Below are positions 44,601 to 53,127 of a stretch of DNA of 64,000 nucleotides, one piece after another. Every line of letters begins with the position of its first letter. Within the stretch, counting starts at the first letter, position 1. Made by a program: the position numbers and the translations under genes. Origin of the DNA: Mesorhizobium sp. AR07 (lineage in GTDB: Bacteria > Pseudomonadota > Alphaproteobacteria > Rhizobiales > Rhizobiaceae); assembly GCF_024746815.1 (NCBI RefSeq), contig NZ_CP080525.1, positions 1,550,001 through 1,614,000 on the forward strand, given 5' to 3'. Below the pieces are notes generated by a model. The model saw nothing but the letters and a program-made list of their open reading frames with translations. It had not been told where the DNA came from and did not search any database.

Positions 44601-45577
44601 TGCACCTGTGCGCCATTGGCTTCGATGGCGAAGTTCGGCTTCAGGCCGAGATCGACCGAAGCCTTGCCATCGGCGGTGTAGGGATTGTCGAGCGGCCCGG
44701 TCTCGAAGCGGAATTCGTCGACACCGAGCTTCTGGTGGTTGAGCGAAAACTTGCCGTTCAGCCGAAAGCCCGGATCTGGCTTGCCGGCACTGACCTTTAC
44801 CGTCTCGCCATCGGTGCCGCGCAGCGCGGCGCTGTTCTTGTCGGCACCGGAAATCTTGAACTGGCCGGAATAGACGGCGGCACCGTTGACGATGCCGGCA
44901 TTGCCGTCGGTCTCGATGACCAGCGGATAGGCATCGGGATCTGCCCTCAGCCGAAGCCGCATCTGCCCGGTGCCTTCGGCCTTGCCGGTGGAGGCGGCGA
45001 CCGTGGTGCGAAGACCATCCAGCCGCAGCGTGCCGTCCATGCGCCATGGGCCGGCCAGCGACTTGGCCGAGATGGTCGAATTGATCTCGGACATGAAATG
45101 GCTGCGGCCGCCGGCGGCATGGCGCAGTTCGACCTGCCCTTCGGTCACCGTCAGCTTCTCGATCGAGATCTGGTTGAGGTCGAAGGGCGAGGACGGCCGC
45201 ATCGCCCAGTCGACAGTGCCGTCATTGGCAATGTCGATGGTCGCTTTCGGCCGCACCAGCCGCATGTCGAAGATCAGCACTTCACCGCGCAGGAAGGGTG
45301 CGAGCTCCGCATCCATCGAAAACGTCTCGACGGTCATCGCCGGCTGGCCGTTCGGGCCACCGGCGACGGCGACATTCGAGAAGGTCACCGAGGGGAACGG
45401 CAACAGCCGCGCCGTGGCGTCGCCCTGCACGGTCACCTTGCGGCCGAGAATGGCACTGGCCTCGCGCTCGAATTCGGCACGGTAGCCGGTCCAGTCGACA
45501 AAATACGGCACCACCAGCGCCGCCAACAGCACCAGCACAAACGAGCCACCGAAGATCACGAACAGGCGTGCGAGCAT
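41624..45577 (-). CDS. AsmA-family protein, long form with Ala/Lys/Asp-rich tail
   Basis: 1317 residues. An N-terminal membrane anchor (LFVIFGGSFVLVLLAALVVP) leads into the AsmA domain (FVDWTGYRAEFEREASAILG, then VTVQGDATARLLPFPSVTFS), and further AsmA repeats fill the periplasmic body. AsmA-like proteins are thought to form bridges that move lipids to the outer membrane. The last ~200 residues are a highly charged, repetitive coiled coil (AKAEADAKAKADADAKAKAD), ending in a Pro-rich tail; this is beyond usual AsmA length. No operon partners. Confidence 0.9.
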   Translation of the reverse strand: MLARLFVIFGGSFVLVLLAALVVPYFVDWTGYRAEFEREASAILGRKVTVQGDATARLLPFPSVTFSNVAVAGGPNGQPAMTVETFSMDAELAPFLRGEVLIFDMRLVRPKATIDIANDGTVDWAMRPSSPFDLNQISIEKLTVTEGQVELRHAAGGRSHFMSEINSTISAKSLAGPWRMDGTLRLDGLRTTVAASTGKAEGTGQMRLRLRADPDAYPLVIETDGNAGIVNGAAVYSGQFKISGADKNSAALRGTDGETVKVSAGKPDPGFRLNGKFSLNHQKLGVDEFRFETGPLDNPYTADGKASVDLGLKPNFAIEANGAQVQFDEAVGAKAGAGATLDQRISALEQALHDLPKPTIPGTVEVKLPAVVAGDTTVRDVHLSAEPTDDGWSVKSLAATLPGRTTLEANGMLSVEDHFGFTGSLLLAVAQPSGFAAWLSKDVDEAIRRLPAAGFKAKVDLSEKRQAFSDLELILGKAKFSGSIDSSQPDDAKPSVLMRLEGGELDVDGLAAFASIFVSDKGANRFADRDLDFQIKAGPVSAGGLTADTVDTALRLRDGLLEIDRLSVSGLAGASISATGRVKDFPASPTGKLDASVVAVDLKPLIDVAAQHYPDNAVLKGLASRAAAYPELFQDARVDLVASAADNGDGTTGLAVSGQGEAGGSAFSASLSGKGAADKLREAPLTLTFNAKNPDATALLALYGLPALPLGMLGEATTDIQAKGTFGGGLVTTFSLAGNDFKAGFEGTVAVTPQGPAAKGKLSLDAADIEPWLMTTGIGLPGMGAGMSASLSAQGDYGNGLLVLGDLSGAINEAAVSGDVNVDVKDGVPHLTGALMLDELDLDPMAVALFGDSAFLGDKNGGWPAAPFSQKSSLPFTASLDLRTAALAAGPFATAYDASFSLKLDQEGIRVSDLKAKFLNGALTGLFELKNNDGTGLLTGQMKLAGADLATVLPDVGISGNGDFSTALSTSGKSVDAMVAALSGSGTASLKDLKVAGVNPDAFNAFLAKADAIGRDIDAAKTAGFAPQIAADGSFAAKDTDVAFTAAGGTLRAPPISLENPAATLSADITADLSTSTVSAKGAVTYRPGDEALVGSEPVMNFTAEGPFGAVKRQFDSEPLAQFLTQRALEREQQRVEAMQAALLEKQRLRREVRYYVALQDARDKAAEELRQQEEAARLKAEADAKAKAEADAQAKAEADAKAQADAEAKAKADADAKAKADADAKAKADADAKAAAEQQAADEAAKAQADEQERLKAEEAKRIASQEKARLEAERKAAQQAPKVERAPLPEANDNPPPAKPKANPFTLDNLLKSLQ

Positions 45578-45652
45578 CAGCTCCGAACGGGTTGATTGAA
45601 ATTCTGCCGCACTCTACCCGCATCCGCGTGTCGATAAAGAGGCAATTCATCT

Positions 45653-45716
45653 GGTGTTGCGTGATGTCTCATCCGCATTGCGTGATGTCTCATCCGGTGT
45701 TGCGTGATGTCGGATG
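45653..45716. repeat. ~21-bp tandem repeat, three copies
   Basis: Units built on TTGCGTGATGTCTCATCC start at 45653, 45675 and 45696, the third diverging after TTGCGTGATGTC. It lies in the 176-base gap between AsmA and the peroxidase gene, just before the latter's likely promoter. Confidence 0.7.
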
Positions 45717-45753
45717 ATCTGAAACAAATCCTGGAAAAGCGGAGATTTTTCTG

Positions 45754-46740
45754 ATGTCGGGCAAGAACTGGGACCGCGTGCCGATCGATGCGCAGAGCGT
45801 CGACGCTCCACTGTCGTTGTCGGCGGTCTTTCTTGTCGTCACCGTCGCCAGCGGGCAGAACGCGCTGGCCAAGGTCGCCTCGGTGCTCGGCGGGCTGGAC
45901 GATCTCGTCAAGACTGTCGGGTTCCGCGACCTTTCCGGCCACCTGTCGTGCATTGCCGGCATCGGCCGCGAGTTCTGGGATCGTCTCTCCGCGGACCGGC
46001 GGCCATTGGACCTGAAACCGTTTGCGCCGATCAAGGGACCGGTTCATTCGGCCCCGTCGACAGCGGGCGACCTTCTTTTCCACATCCGCTCCGAACGGCC
46101 TGACATGTGCTTCGAATTCGAGCGCATCCTGCTCGACAACCTTGGCGACGCCGTGACCGTCGTCGACGAGGTTTCGGGCTTTCGCTACTTCGATGTCCGC
46201 GACCTGCTCGGCTTTGTCGACGGCACGGCCAATCCGACCGGCCTCGATCTGCCCGCCTCGGCGCTCGTCGGCGACGAGGATGCCGACTTTGCCGGCGGCA
46301 GCTATGTCGTCGTTCAGAAGTATCTGCACGATCTCCAGGCGTGGGCGCGAACGCCAACGCCCCTCCAGGAAGAGATCATCGGCCGCACCAAGATCGACAA
46401 CATCGAAATCGACGATGACGATGCGCCGCGCAAGTCGCACAAATCGCTGGCCACCATCGAGGACGCCGATGGCAACGAATACGATATCCTGCGCGACAAC
46501 ATGCCCTTCGGCCGGCCAGGGCAACAGGAGTTCGGTACCTACTTCATCGGCTATAGCAGGTATCTCTGGGTGATCGAGAAAATGCTGCAGCGGATGTATG
46601 TCGGCGAGCCGCCGGGCGCCTACGACCGGCTGCTTGATTTCTCCACGCCGCACACCGGCACGACGTTCTTCGCGCCAACCCGCCCCATGCTGCAAACACT
46701 CGCTCAGCGCGTGCAAGAGAAGCCCACCGCCGTACGATAG
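45754..46740 (+). CDS. Dyp-type heme peroxidase
   Basis: 328 residues. The family motif GxxDGT appears as GFVDGTANPTG, with the distal catalytic Asp, and a conserved Arg lies before the C-terminal PFGRPGQQEFGTYFIGYSR block. The sequence resembles the YfeX/type B subgroup. There is no Tat or Sec signal, so it acts in the cytoplasm; no encapsulin gene is near. It may remove peroxides or act on porphyrins or dyes. Confidence 0.92.
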   Translation: MSGKNWDRVPIDAQSVDAPLSLSAVFLVVTVASGQNALAKVASVLGGLDDLVKTVGFRDLSGHLSCIAGIGREFWDRLSADRRPLDLKPFAPIKGPVHSAPSTAGDLLFHIRSERPDMCFEFERILLDNLGDAVTVVDEVSGFRYFDVRDLLGFVDGTANPTGLDLPASALVGDEDADFAGGSYVVVQKYLHDLQAWARTPTPLQEEIIGRTKIDNIEIDDDDAPRKSHKSLATIEDADGNEYDILRDNMPFGRPGQQEFGTYFIGYSRYLWVIEKMLQRMYVGEPPGAYDRLLDFSTPHTGTTFFAPTRPMLQTLAQRVQEKPTAVR

Positions 46741-46775
46741 GTGCCCTCAACGGTTTCAGCAGCGACTGCCGGAAC

Positions 46776-47297
46776 TCAGCGTGCGTCGCGCTTCGCTTGC
46801 GCCACCTTGGCCGCCTTGCGTTGCCGGCCGAGTTCCATCGGCCGAACCAGGTTCGGCGCCTTCTGGTTTGCCACCGACCGCATGCCCTTGCGTGCGGTGC
46901 GCGAGTTATGAGCGGGGCCGTCCGACGTTGCTCGTTGCTTCATGGCAAGTGCCTTGCGCGCGTTCTCGATCAGTGAAACGCTGGCCGCCAGTTGCCGGCG
47001 CCGTTCGGCCTCGCCATTCAGCCGCCGCATGGCCATGGCCAGCACCGCGAGCTTCAGTTGCGAGCCGCTGTCAGCCTTCGAGGAGACAGCTCCTTTCGGG
47101 GCACCCTTGCCGCGTATTTCGCGGCGGCGGCGATGCGCTTCGGCCTGCGCCTTGTCGCGCCGCTCCCGCAACAGCTTGACCAGACCGGCAAGGTCGGCGT
47201 CGGAGAGTTCCTGCACTGCCGGATGGTGCGATTTCTCCACCAGTTCCTGTTCGTCCACGCTCAGCGCGCGCGCCTCTTCCTTGCGTGAAATCGCCAT
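46776..47297 (-). CDS. Basic protein of unknown function
   Basis: 173 residues, very rich in Arg, Lys and Ala. It starts MAISRKEEARALSVDEQELV, has a coiled-coil-like middle (LVKLLRERRDKAQAEAHRRR) and ends RQRKAAKVAQAKRDAR. I recognise no family. The composition suggests nucleic-acid or ribosome binding. It sits between two unrelated genes; the 150 bases upstream hold no gene. Confidence 0.7.
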   Translation of the reverse strand: MAISRKEEARALSVDEQELVEKSHHPAVQELSDADLAGLVKLLRERRDKAQAEAHRRRREIRGKGAPKGAVSSKADSGSQLKLAVLAMAMRRLNGEAERRRQLAASVSLIENARKALAMKQRATSDGPAHNSRTARKGMRSVANQKAPNLVRPMELGRQRKAAKVAQAKRDAR

Positions 47298-47447
47298 GAC
47301 ACTTCTCCTCCGCTGGCGCCTGCCTGTTCAGGCTTCGCTGTACGGCTCAACTGTCGGCCCGAATGGTGGCGTGGTCAAGACGAGCTGTCTTCGCGGCGCC
47401 GCCGCCAGATAAGGCCGAATGCCGAACCAATCAGCGGGCGGATCAGC

Positions 47448-47936
47448 TCAGGCGCGGTGTCCGACTGACTCCATCAGTGCGGCCAAAACCGCTCCCTCGC
47501 GAAAGCTGGTAGAGAAATCCTTGGCGATGAATTCCAGAGTTGAGTCGTGGAACGTCAGGATGAAATGCCGATAGCCTGAAAACAAGTCGGGCACTCGATT
47601 CGCCTTTTCCAAGGAAGCGATCCACGACGAGTTGATAACCTCGAATCCCTCGTAAGGCCGCAAGCCCAGTGCGTAAAGACGGTGGCCGCTGATGGCTTCG
47701 TCATTCGGCGGGCCGAATTGAAATGCCAGATAAGGGTCTGCCGTCAGGATCGCGACAGCCTGGTTGCCCGTTACAGGCGAAACCGAGCGCGGATTGGTGC
47801 CATCAAAGGACGGGTCTGGAATGTTGACGATATAAGCAACGACCAGTCTGCCTTCATCCGCGAAGACGTGAGGCAGTGGAGCGCCGGCGGACGATGGCGG
47901 TACGTCGATCGGCAGTAATGTCTCGACCGCCGACAT
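47448..47936 (-). CDS. Protein of unknown function coupled to the FAD-linked oxidase
   Basis: 162 residues, beginning MSAVETLLPIDVPPSSAGAP. I recognise no domain. The central DPSFDGTNPRSVSPVTGNQ and the C-terminal FHDSTLEFIAKDFSTSFREG look like a folded soluble protein with mixed alpha/beta character. There is no signal peptide. Its ATG follows the stop codon of the dehydrogenase gene with no base between, so they are co-translated. Confidence 0.7.
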   Translation of the reverse strand: MSAVETLLPIDVPPSSAGAPLPHVFADEGRLVVAYIVNIPDPSFDGTNPRSVSPVTGNQAVAILTADPYLAFQFGPPNDEAISGHRLYALGLRPYEGFEVINSSWIASLEKANRVPDLFSGYRHFILTFHDSTLEFIAKDFSTSFREGAVLAALMESVGHRA

Positions 47937-49355
47937 CTAATGGCCGGTGCCCGGCAATATCTTGCCTGGGTTCATGATATCAAGCGGATCGAGCGCCTGC
48001 TTGATGGTGCGCATGATGTCGACGCCATGGCCGAGTTCGTGGCGCAGGAAGCCGATCTTGCCTTGCCCGATGCCGTGCTCGCCAGTGCAGGTGCCATCCA
48101 TGGCGATCGCCCGCATGTTGAGCCGCGCGACGAATTTTTCCGACAGCGCGATCTCCTTGGGGTCGTTCACGTCCATCAGCACCAGCACGTGAAAATTGCC
48201 GTCGCCGGCATGGCCGACGATCGGCGCGATCAAGCCCATCTCGGCGATGTCGGCCTCGGTTTCCATGACGCATTCGGCAAAGCGCGAGATCGGCACGCAG
48301 ACATCGGTCGACAGTCCCTTGGCGCCCGGCCGCAGCGTCAGCGACGACCAATAGGCGTCGTGCCTGGCCTTCCACAGTTTCGTCCGCTCCTCGGCAACGC
48401 TGGTCCACAGGAACGGTCCGCCGCCATTCTCCTCGGCGATCATGCCAAAAGTCTCGGCCTGCTCGGCAACGCCGGCATCGCTGCCATGGAATTCGACGAA
48501 CAGGCACGGGCTCTCGGGATAGTCGAGCTTCGAATAGGTCTTCATCGCCCGCATCTGCAGCGCGTTGACCAGCTCGATGCGCGCCACCGGAATGCCCATC
48601 TGGATGGTGGCGATGACCGCGTTGCAGGCCGCCTCGACGCTTGGAAACGGGCAGACGCCACCGGAGATCGCTTGCGGGATGCCTTGCAGCTTCAGCGTCA
48701 GCGACGTGATGATGCCGAGCGTGCCTTCGGAGCCGATCAGCAGCCGCGTCAGATCGTAGCCGGCCGCGCTCTTTTTCGCGCGCTTGCCGGTCGTCACCGT
48801 CTCGCCGTCGGCCATGACGGCCGTCAGCGACAACACGTTCTCGCGCATCGTGCCGTAGCGCACCGCGTTGGTGCCCGATGCCCGCGTCGCCGCCATGCCG
48901 CCGAGCGAGGCATTTGCGCCCGGATCGATCGGGAAGAAAAGGCCGGTGTCGCGCAGATGCCGGTTCAAATCCTCGCGGGTGACACCGGGTTCTACCGTGC
49001 AGTCGAGATCCTGCGGATTGACCGCCAGGATGCGGTTCATCCGCGACGTATCGAGCGAAATGCCGCCTCCTGGTGCATTGGTGTGGCCTTCCAGCGATGA
49101 GCCGACGCCAAAGGCGATGACCGGCACCGTATGCGCGGCGCAAGCGCGCACGATCTCCTGCACCTCGGCCGTCGTCTCCGGGAAAGCGACGCCGTCCGGC
49201 GCCTGCGTCGGAATATAGGTGGTGGTGTGCGCGTGCTGGGAGCGGATGGCCTGGCCGGTCTGGAAGCGTTCACCCAGCCGCTGCTTGAGGATGCCGAGCA
49301 CCGCAGCGATGCCTTCCTCGTCGCGTTCGACAGGATTGAGGTCGCTCAGAGCCAT
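47937..49355 (-). CDS. FAD-linked oxidase, D-lactate/glycolate dehydrogenase type
   Basis: 472 residues from ATG 49355. The FAD (PCMH) domain includes VIAFGVGSSLEGHTNAPGGG and DPGANASLGGMAATRASGTN; the C-terminal domain ends with CTGEHGIGQGKIGFL and DPLDIMNPGKILPGTGH, the standard GlcD/D-lactate dehydrogenase (cytochrome) signature. It oxidises a 2-hydroxy acid and passes electrons to the respiratory chain. No GlcE/GlcF partners are present, so it is likely the single-subunit D-lactate dehydrogenase type. Confidence 0.92.
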   Translation of the reverse strand: MALSDLNPVERDEEGIAAVLGILKQRLGERFQTGQAIRSQHAHTTTYIPTQAPDGVAFPETTAEVQEIVRACAAHTVPVIAFGVGSSLEGHTNAPGGGISLDTSRMNRILAVNPQDLDCTVEPGVTREDLNRHLRDTGLFFPIDPGANASLGGMAATRASGTNAVRYGTMRENVLSLTAVMADGETVTTGKRAKKSAAGYDLTRLLIGSEGTLGIITSLTLKLQGIPQAISGGVCPFPSVEAACNAVIATIQMGIPVARIELVNALQMRAMKTYSKLDYPESPCLFVEFHGSDAGVAEQAETFGMIAEENGGGPFLWTSVAEERTKLWKARHDAYWSSLTLRPGAKGLSTDVCVPISRFAECVMETEADIAEMGLIAPIVGHAGDGNFHVLVLMDVNDPKEIALSEKFVARLNMRAIAMDGTCTGEHGIGQGKIGFLRHELGHGVDIMRTIKQALDPLDIMNPGKILPGTGH

Positions 49356-49477
49356 GAATTCCTCCGCGAATGGACCAGCGCCCACCCTTGTGATGCAGTT
49401 ATGGATGCGTAGTCTCACCGGCCGCACTCTGTCCAGACCAGCCCGCTATGTCTCAGCACCAGAACAAGGAAGTTTCG

Positions 49478-49963
49478 ATGCCCATTCCCGCCCCCTTCGT
49501 TTCCCGACCCATGGACATCGAGAAGGACTGGATCGACTACAACGGCCATCTCAACATGGCCTATTACAACGTGCTGTTCGACCGCTGCTCGGACGAGGCC
49601 TTCGAGGCGATGGGCATGGGGCTGGACTACGTGAAGGAGCGGCGGCTCACCATCTACACGGCCGAAGTCCACGTCTGTTATGTCCAGGAGTTGCATCTGG
49701 ACCACAAGGTCAGGGTCTCCTTCCAGCTGATCGACCATGACGACAAACGGCTGCGGACCTACCAGGAAATCCGCCATGTCGACGGCTGGCTCGCCGCCAC
49801 TTCCGAAACCCTGTCGCTGCATGTCGACATGTCCGGCCCGAAGGTTGCGCCCTTCCCCGCCGATGTGCTTGCCAAGGTCGAAGCCATGCGCGCCGCCCAT
49901 TCGGCGCTGCCGATGCCGGAGCGCGCCGGCCGTTCGATCGGGATTCGTCGCAAGACCGCTTGA
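49478..49963 (+). CDS. Thioesterase-family protein (4HBT fold)
   Basis: 161 residues from ATG 49478, with GGAAG as ribosome site; an in-frame ATG at 49448 is an alternative. DWIDYNGHLNMAYYNVLFDR (with the catalytic-type Asp in the hot-dog fold) and HVCYVQELHLDHKVRVSFQL identify a 4-hydroxybenzoyl-CoA-thioesterase-like enzyme. The sequence resembles the thioesterase domain found with L-carnitine dehydrogenase (betainyl-CoA type), which would suit the betaine theme at tmpAB, but the link is only suggestive. Confidence 0.85.
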   Translation: MPIPAPFVSRPMDIEKDWIDYNGHLNMAYYNVLFDRCSDEAFEAMGMGLDYVKERRLTIYTAEVHVCYVQELHLDHKVRVSFQLIDHDDKRLRTYQEIRHVDGWLAATSETLSLHVDMSGPKVAPFPADVLAKVEAMRAAHSALPMPERAGRSIGIRRKTA

Positions 49964-50111
49964 AGCGGCTCAGCGCCCGCGTTAACCTTACCAAGGTTTT
50001 AACGGGAACAAGCCGATTGAACCGTTGCGCGACTCAGCAGGTCGGTCGAAAACGATCCGCATCGAAGTAGCGACACGGGCGGCGGGGCATAAGCCGGTTC
50101 GGGGGACGTGC

Positions 50112-50309
50112 ATGAAGACCGACATCAAAGTCGAGGTGGACAGGCTGGCCGCCGATCCGCGCATAACCGACTATGATTTCTGGCGCTCGCTCAAGAACGT
50201 CAACAACGAAATCTTCCACATCGCCAACAGCAACGAGCCGATCCCGTTCGACATGATCCGCTGGCGCGCCATCCTGAAGCAGGCGCGCATGAAGCGCGGC
50301 CACGCTTAA
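50112..50309 (+). CDS. Small protein of unknown function
   Basis: 65 residues, MKTDIKVEVDRLAADPRITD to MKRGHA. It is hydrophilic, with a central FWRSLKNVNNEIFHIANSNEP and a basic end. I recognise no family; codon use matches neighbours, and the start is clear. It lies between the thioesterase and a convergent Lrp gene. Confidence 0.65.
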   Translation: MKTDIKVEVDRLAADPRITDYDFWRSLKNVNNEIFHIANSNEPIPFDMIRWRAILKQARMKRGHA

Positions 50310-50334
50310 AGCCTTTGAACCGAAGATCTCGCCC

Positions 50335-50862
50335 TCAAGACTGGCGTTTCACCGCCCTCAGGGGCGACCGCGCCACGACGGGCGACGACTGGATGATCGC
50401 CGTGTTGGTCATCGCATAGGGGATGATGCGGTCGATTACCCGCTCGAGCTCGGCCACCGAGCCTACATGCGCCAGCGCGATGAAACAGTCCTCGCCGGTT
50501 ACCCGGTCGCATTGCGCGATCTCCGGCAGCTCACGGATGATCTCGGCCACCATGGCCAGTTGCCCCGGCACCGGACGGATGCGCAGCCATGCCGAGAGCG
50601 GCAGACCAAGTGCCGCGGGGTTGATCCTGACCGAATAGGCCTCGATCACCCCGCTCTCCTGCAGCCGCTTGATGCGCTCGGCGACACTCGGCGCCGACAG
50701 GCCGACCGAGCGTGCAAGTTCCGCCGTGCTGGTGCGCGCGTCCTTTTCCAGCAGGCGCAGGATCTTCATATCCGCCGCATCGAGGCCGGCGCTTTCAGTT
50801 CGAAGGCGTATCAAGGAAATCTCCTTGCTTCCGGGAGCAAGATAGCCAGAAGAGCCACTCAT
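50335..50862 (-). CDS. Lrp/AsnC-family transcriptional regulator
   Basis: 175 residues from ATG 50862. The helix-turn-helix is LEKDARTSTAELARSVGLSA and PSVAERIKRLQESGVIEAYS; the C-terminal RAM domain (IRPVPGQLAMVAEIIRELPE) would bind an amino acid. It is divergent from an EamA exporter gene with 41 bases between, so it probably regulates that exporter in response to an amino acid. Confidence 0.9.
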   Translation of the reverse strand: MSGSSGYLAPGSKEISLIRLRTESAGLDAADMKILRLLEKDARTSTAELARSVGLSAPSVAERIKRLQESGVIEAYSVRINPAALGLPLSAWLRIRPVPGQLAMVAEIIRELPEIAQCDRVTGEDCFIALAHVGSVAELERVIDRIIPYAMTNTAIIQSSPVVARSPLRAVKRQS

Positions 50863-50903
50863 CCCCCATATGACTGGACAAAACCGCCTGCGATACTGAT
50901 CCG

Positions 50904-51806
50904 ATGGATGATCAGACACAAGCTCTCGCGGCAGGCCCTGCCCCTGCCGACCCTGCACAGGGCGGGCTGGCGGCTAAATTGCCACCGCATGTCTGGTTCG
51001 GTGTCAGCGCCGTCTTCCACTATCTCGGGCCGGCATTCGCCGTGCTGCTTTTTCCGCATGTCGGCGTGCTTGGCATGGCGTGGCTGCGCATCGCCACCGC
51101 CGCCCTGATCTTCGCGCCGCTGACCCGTCCATGGCGAACCTTCGCCCGCGCCGATCGCTCGACGCGCCTGCTGTTGCTGGCCTTTGGTGCCTGCCTGGCG
51201 GTGATGAACTGTTCGTTCTATCTGGCGCTCGACCGCCTGCCGATCTCGCTGGTGGCGGCAATCGAATTCGTCGGCACCATCGGCGTCGCATTGATCGGGC
51301 TTAGAAGCCCGCGCAATCTCGCCGCCCTTGCCGTTGCCGTCACCGGCACTCTGCTGCTCATCGACGTCAAGTGGTCGAGCGATCCCCTTGGCCTGTTCTG
51401 GGCGTTCCTCAACGGCGCGTTGTTCGTCGGCTACATCGTGCTCGGCCACCGGGTCGCTCGCGCGGGCGCCGGCGACGGCATCGCCGCCCTCGGCGGCGCC
51501 ATGGCGATCGCCTTCCTCGTCGTACTGCCGATCGGCTTCACCGATGCGCTGCCTGCCTTTTTATCACCATTGCTGCTTCTCGCCGCCATCGGCGTCGGCA
51601 TCTGCTCGTCGGTCATTCCCTACATCTGTGACCAGCTCGCCATGTCGCGTTTGCCGCGCGCGAGCTTCGCGCTGATGCTGTCGCTGCTGCCGGTCACAGC
51701 GACACTGATCGGCGTCATCGTACTGCGCCAGATTCCAAGCCTGACCGATTGCATCGGCATTTTTTTGGTGGTTGCAGGTGTTGCCTTCCACAAGCCGGCG
51801 CGCTGA
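50904..51806 (+). CDS. EamA/DMT-family exporter (RhtA-like)
   Basis: 300 residues with ten transmembrane helices in two EamA halves (first: WFGVSAVFHYLGPAFAVLLF; second: LGLFWAFLNGALFVGYIVLG). Homologues such as RhtA export Thr and homoserine. The substrate is not certain, but the adjacent Lrp regulator supports an amino-acid or related compound. It is convergent with the hydrolase gene (5-base gap). Confidence 0.9.
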   Translation: MDDQTQALAAGPAPADPAQGGLAAKLPPHVWFGVSAVFHYLGPAFAVLLFPHVGVLGMAWLRIATAALIFAPLTRPWRTFARADRSTRLLLLAFGACLAVMNCSFYLALDRLPISLVAAIEFVGTIGVALIGLRSPRNLAALAVAVTGTLLLIDVKWSSDPLGLFWAFLNGALFVGYIVLGHRVARAGAGDGIAALGGAMAIAFLVVLPIGFTDALPAFLSPLLLLAAIGVGICSSVIPYICDQLAMSRLPRASFALMLSLLPVTATLIGVIVLRQIPSLTDCIGIFLVVAGVAFHKPAR

Positions 51807-51811
51807 AACAA

Positions 51812-52699
51812 CTAAGCCAGCTTCTCCTTCAGGAAAGCGACCGTCCTGCCCCAGGCGAGATCGGCCGCCTTCTTGTCGTAGCGCGCCGCCGAGGTGTCAT
51901 TGTTGAAGGCGTGGTTGGCGCCTTCATAGACATAGACCGTATATTCGACATGCGCCGCGTCGAGCTCCTTCTTGAAGGCGTCGATGCCGGCATTGGTGCG
52001 ATCGTCCAGCCCGGCATAGTGCAGCAGCAATGCGGCCTTGATCTTCGACACGTCGGCCGCTTTCGGCTGCATGCCGTAATAGGCGACACCGGCGCTGAGA
52101 TCGGGCGCGTTGACGGCCAGCATGTTGACCGTGCCGCCGCCCCAGCAGAAGCCGACGGCGCCGACCTTGCCGTTGCCATCCTTGTCGCGCTTGAGGAAAG
52201 CGACCGTCGCCACGCCATTGGCGGCCGTCTGCGACGGATCGAGCTTGGCGAACAGGTCGCGCGCCTTGTCTTCATCGTCAGGCGTGCCGCCGAGCGGCGA
52301 CATAAAATCCGGCGCCAGTGCCACGAACCCTTCCAGCGCCACGCGCCGCGCCACATCGCGTATATGCGGGTTGAGGCCCCGGTTCTCATGCACCACGATG
52401 ACCGTACCGAGCTTGCCTGTCTGACCGGCCGGCCTGACCAGATAACCCTTCATGTCGCCGCCACTGCCGGGATAGCTGATGTCCTCGCCTTTCACGCGGG
52501 GATCGTTGTCGGCAACGATTGCCGCTTGCGCCGAATTTGCCGCCAAAAGCGGCGCGATCGCGGCCGCCGCCGCGCCCGATCCGGCAAGCCTGGTCAGCTG
52601 TTCCATGAAGCGGCGTCGGTCGAGCGTCAGATGGGTATATTCGTCATAGGCATCGATCATCGCCTGCGTGATGGCAGGCTTGCTGTTGACGTCGGTCAT
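51812..52699 (-). CDS. Dienelactone-hydrolase-family enzyme, exported
   Basis: 295 residues. An N-terminal twin-arginine-like segment (DRRRFMEQLTRLAGSGAAAA) suggests export by Tat. The alpha/beta hydrolase core shows GFCWGGG with the nucleophilic Cys, a Glu-containing VVHENRGLNPHIRD, and a His in YEGANHAFNNDTSAAR, as in the DLH family. The true substrate is unknown. The 263 bases upstream contain no gene beyond the start of the next small one. Confidence 0.9.
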   Translation of the reverse strand: MTDVNSKPAITQAMIDAYDEYTHLTLDRRRFMEQLTRLAGSGAAAAAIAPLLAANSAQAAIVADNDPRVKGEDISYPGSGGDMKGYLVRPAGQTGKLGTVIVVHENRGLNPHIRDVARRVALEGFVALAPDFMSPLGGTPDDEDKARDLFAKLDPSQTAANGVATVAFLKRDKDGNGKVGAVGFCWGGGTVNMLAVNAPDLSAGVAYYGMQPKAADVSKIKAALLLHYAGLDDRTNAGIDAFKKELDAAHVEYTVYVYEGANHAFNNDTSAARYDKKAADLAWGRTVAFLKEKLA

Positions 52700-52962
52700 G
52701 GCGCGCTCCTTCTGTCTCGGGTTCTCGACGTTGGTATCCTTGCCGTTCGCAACATAGGGACGAGACCCTCATCGTCCAGTCATCGATGAGTGACATCCTT
52801 GTCATGTCGCGATCGGCCGGTGGAGGTCATGACCCTTGCGTCATCACATTCTTGTCATCGGCGACAAATCTTGATGGCGCTGCCACAATAGTAGGGGAGA
52901 CTGGTCAACCTCTGCCGCGCCCTTGGCGCGGTCACGGTCCTGATCTGAAAGGAACGACGCCG

Positions 52963-53118
52963 ATGACCATGCCCTCCCCGATCCTGGCAACTGCCTTCGT
53001 CGTTGCCGCGGCCGCCATTCTGACGCTGTGTGCGACCGTCGTTGCAGCAAGCCGGAAGCCCATGGTCAAGGTTCGCATCCGCCAGCGCCATCCGGTAAAC
53101 ACGAAAACCCAAGGTTGA
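52963..53118 (+). CDS. Small single-helix membrane protein
   Basis: 51 residues, MTMPSPILATAFVVAAAAIL, then a basic tail (KPMVKVRIRQRHPVNTKTQG). A ribosome site (AAAGGAACG) precedes the ATG. One transmembrane helix near the N-terminus. A longer frame starting at 52786 exists, but its extra part is unlike a protein. It is followed by the DUF2267/DUF2780-like gene 10 bases downstream and may share its transcript. Confidence 0.6.
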   Translation: MTMPSPILATAFVVAAAAILTLCATVVAASRKPMVKVRIRQRHPVNTKTQG

Positions 53119-53127
53119 GGTGAAGTC

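Noticed and set aside
41339..45595. A 1418-codon open frame on the plus strand opposite the AsmA gene
   Set aside because: It is the antisense of a convincing AsmA protein. Its translation is rich in Arg, Gly and Leu with no domain, as expected from high-GC codon bias in the complementary frame.
52786..53118. A 110-residue version of the small membrane protein starting at 52786
   Set aside because: The first 59 codons are low-complexity and lack a ribosome site; the ATG at 52963 has a good one and begins just before the transmembrane helix.
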